Positions 61,618 through 64,000 of a stretch of DNA of 64,000 bases are shown here, piece by piece. Each line of letters opens with the position of its first letter. The first letter of the stretch is position 1. A program made the translations under genes and the position numbers. The notes beneath the pieces are model-generated. The model made no database searches, was not told where the DNA came from, and saw nothing but the letters and a program-made list of their open reading frames with translations. Source of the stretch: Ceratobasidium sp. AG-K (taxonomy: Eukaryota; Basidiomycota; Agaricomycetes; Cantharellales; Ceratobasidiaceae); assembly GCA_037039685.1 (NCBI GenBank), contig JAWNGF010000001.1, positions 2,790,001 through 2,854,000 of the forward strand. The letters are read 5' to 3'.

Positions 61618-64000
61618 TCAATAGCAAACAAACTTGGACTTGCGCTTCTGCAATTCCTCCATGCGGCTCTCGAGTTGCTGGCGGGCTCGATCTTTTGCCT
61701 GGCGTTCGTCGAGGAGTCTCTGCTCCAGCGAATGCTTCTCCTCGACGACCGAGCGCCGAACCTGAGTGAGTTCTTGCTGAGCTTCTTCCAGTTGTGCGCG
61801 GAGGCCCTGCACTTGATTGAGCAAGGTGTCGCGCTCCTTGACCAACTCCATGCTCTGGGTTCGTGACTTGCGGACTAAGTAACATTGTCAGTCAATGCCA
61901 CTGTGAAACTGATCCAAACGACTTACGGTTACGCTCAGAGTCGCTCAGGGAAGTTTCCAACGTGGCAACCAGATCCATATGAGCCTGCAAGTCACCTTCA
62001 CAGTGCGTAAGCTGCTTGTTCAGAGTCTTGATCATTGCCTGCGCCTCGTCGAGTTGCTTGGATTGCTTCTCCAATTGTGCCGCCGCATTCGGGTCTTGCA
62101 GCTGGCTGGGCGCAATGCTAGACTCGATGGTGGAATCAGCATGGGAAGAGGAAGAGGTGCGTGTGCCGGTACGAGTAGTTACGCTCTCTGGGACTGTTGG
62201 GACGGGTGGGATCGAGCTAGGCAACGGTGGAGGCGGAATAGATGGCGGTGGAGTGAGAGGAGGAAGTTTGGCAGGAGGAAGCCCGTTGACGCGAGCATAG
62301 GATACATTCCGACTTTCGGATGGGCGAGGAGTGTGATGGTAAGGAGTCTCCACCGGGGTAGGCTCGGGAGCGGGAGCGGTTTTGGCGGCAGCAAGCTGAG
62401 CCTGAAGCTCTTTGATGAGGGCATCTTGTTTGCTCTTCTCCACTTCCAACGCCTCACGGTCTTCAGCAGCCTTTTGCAACTCGTTTTGCAGCCCTGAGAC
62501 AGTTTCGCGCTGACGTTCCAGCTCGTCGGCCGCCCCTCGATGCTGGGTCAACTCTTCGGATTGAAGCACCTGTTCGGAACGAATCTTGTCGAGCTCCACG
62601 CGCAAGGCCTCGAGTTCTCCGGACAAGGCAGCGCGGCTTTCAGTGACTTCACCGAGCTCGCGCCCAAGTTTATCCAAAGCATCTGCATGCGCCTGCTTAT
62701 CCGATTCGACGCCAGCGACCAGGGATTCTTGAGCGCGAATGGCATCCTCCAATTTGGCCTTGTGATTCTCCAGTTCGGCAAGAGTAGCTTCGTGCTTGGC
62801 CTGGAGTTCGGCCTTGTCCGATGCGTGTTCTTCTTGTAGTTGAGCAAGCTTCTGGATGTTCTCCTCCCGCAACTTGACAAGCTGTTCGTCCCGTTCTGCA
62901 ACCGCGGATTCGAAGGCATCCTTGTGTTCCACCTGGTTAGATACGAGCGTGAGCTGCGTTGCGGCGAGTTCGGCCTGGTGGGACGCCTTGAGCTGCGCCA
63001 AAGAGTGCTGGTATGACAGCTCCTTTTCGTTCAACACGCCGGCATGCTCTTGAGTCTTGCGACGAAGGGCTTCCTCGTGGCTCGCACGCGCTTGCTCGAG
63101 CGCGCTCGCGTGGGTGGCCGCGGCCTCTTGGAGTTGAGCCGAAATCCGCTCGAGTTCGGTCGCATGAGCTTTGCGCAACTCTTCTGTCGTGGCATCGTGC
63201 CTGGCCGCAGCGGCCTTGAGACCTGCCTCGTACTCTTCCTCGCGCCGCTTGAGCACACGTGCATGTTCGGCCTTGGCGCTCTCCATGTCCTCCTTGATTG
63301 CCGTCTCCTTGCGCAGTATCGCAGCCGAGTGCTCCTCTTGCAATTGCTGGATCGCCAGTGCCTGGGTCGACATAGAATCCGCAAGCGTGCCCTCGCGCGC
63401 AATCTCGGTCTGCTTGAGGGCCGCTGCATGCTCATCCCGAAGTCGCTGCAACGCGATCGATCCTTCGTTTTGGACTCGTTCAAGGGTTTCAGCATGTTCG
63501 GTCTTGAGCCTCTCGAGCGCCGCTTGGTGTTCTTCCCGAGCGCGGGTAGTAGTAGCCTCGGACTCGGCCGCCTGAGCGCTCAGAGCAGACGCATGACTAG
63601 CGCGGATTTCCTCCAATTTGGCCTGATGTTCGCTCTTGATCGCAGCGATCGCCGCCTCGTGCTCTTGCGTTTGCTTGCGCAGATCGTCCTCGTTTTCGGA
63701 TTGCATCACACCGAGGCTCTCGGCGTATTCGTGGCGCGTGGTAGCAAGCAGGGCTGCGGCTTGAGCAAGTGCAGTCTCGTGGTTGCTCTGAAGCTCCGCC
63801 ACACGGGTGGAAAGAGTAGAATCCCTGCGTTGGAGCTCGGCCTCGTGCTCCGCTTTGAGGTTGGCAATCTCCGTCGCGTGCGACTCGTTTGCGAGGCGCA
63901 ATTGGTCCTGAAGCTCTTGCTCGCGTGCGCGGATTTCCTCCAGTTCGGCCGACACGGTTACGTGGCTCTGGGTCGATTCATCAAGACGAGTCTTGAGAGC
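61618..64000 (-). CDS. Long hendecad coiled-coil protein, 3' part (5' end outside window)
   Basis: C-terminal part of a large coiled-coil protein; the gene runs off the window end. Exons 61927-64000 (partial) and 61618-61874. From 64000 down to about 62900 the chain consists of repeated 11-residue units with His at a fixed place (e.g. EHQAKLEEIRASH, SHEEALRRKTQEH). Then come ordinary heptads, a Pro-rich break (PPLTPPPSIPPPPLPSSIPP, about 62190-62260), and a final helix ending QQLESRMEELQKRKSKFVCY. No motor, membrane or enzyme motif in the visible part. Size and shape suggest a cytoskeletal or vesicle-tether protein, but the N-terminal domain that would decide is missing. Confidence 0.7.

Overview
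The window is nuclear DNA from a filamentous basidiomycete fungus, most likely an Agaricomycete. Genes lie close together on both strands and are split by many introns of about 45-60 nt with GT(or GC)...AG ends and CTGAC/CTAAC-type branch points. The protein set (Mdm10, white-collar WC-2, Sec12, SUR1-type mannosyltransferase, GH131, a clampless1-like protein) is fungal, and several families are typical of Agaricomycetes. A Rhizoctonia/Ceratobasidium-type genome fits the impression of the proteins, but that is an inference that could not be tested here.

Layout. 0.3-10.5 kb: core genes (a GH18 chitinase, KRR1, an RCK2/Srk1-type kinase, a coiled-coil R-D/E protein, TAF9). 10.1-19.6 kb: a tandem segmental duplication of about 4.7 kb. 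Each unit carries the 3' part of TAF9 (a dead fragment in the second unit), an NmrA/isoflavone-reductase-like gene and a gene for a secreted cysteine-rich thaumatin-like protein. The units have since received different insertions: a MITE with a retroposon nested in it in unit A, and a solo-LTR-like element plus a 388-bp internal duplication in unit B. 20.3-25.8 kb: MDM10, a low-complexity protein, SmG and an unknown gene. 25.8-28.6 kb: gene-poor, with a small MITE and one possible small gene. 28.6-49.2 kb: dense genes (SUR1-type glycosyltransferase, TilS-like tRNA lysidine synthetase, WC-2, SRP40, NIPA-type Mg transporter, SEC12, a 7TM receptor-like protein, an MFS transporter, a histidine phosphatase, a nuclear acidic protein, a TatD hydrolase). 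49.6-52.6 kb: a YTH (m6A reader) protein. 52.6-55.9 kb: gene-poor. 55.9-64 kb: clampless1-like gene, an SDR with a mitochondrial-type leader, GH131, and the 3' part of a long hendecad coiled-coil protein.

Two general points help in reading the annotation. First, exon structures were derived by hand from splice signals and reading frame, and most models sum to a multiple of three. About nine otherwise well-conserved genes contain one to three single-base frame breaks, mostly at short homopolymer runs. Sequence error is the simplest explanation, so these are annotated as genes with breaks rather than pseudogenes. Second, many genes are arranged head to head over very short gaps, and most of those gaps contain a CACGTG box.

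The most unusual observation is in KRR1, where two complete intron-like segments of 44 and 47 nt are separated by a single exonic nucleotide. A one-nucleotide exon would restore the reading frame through the conserved N-terminus of the protein.
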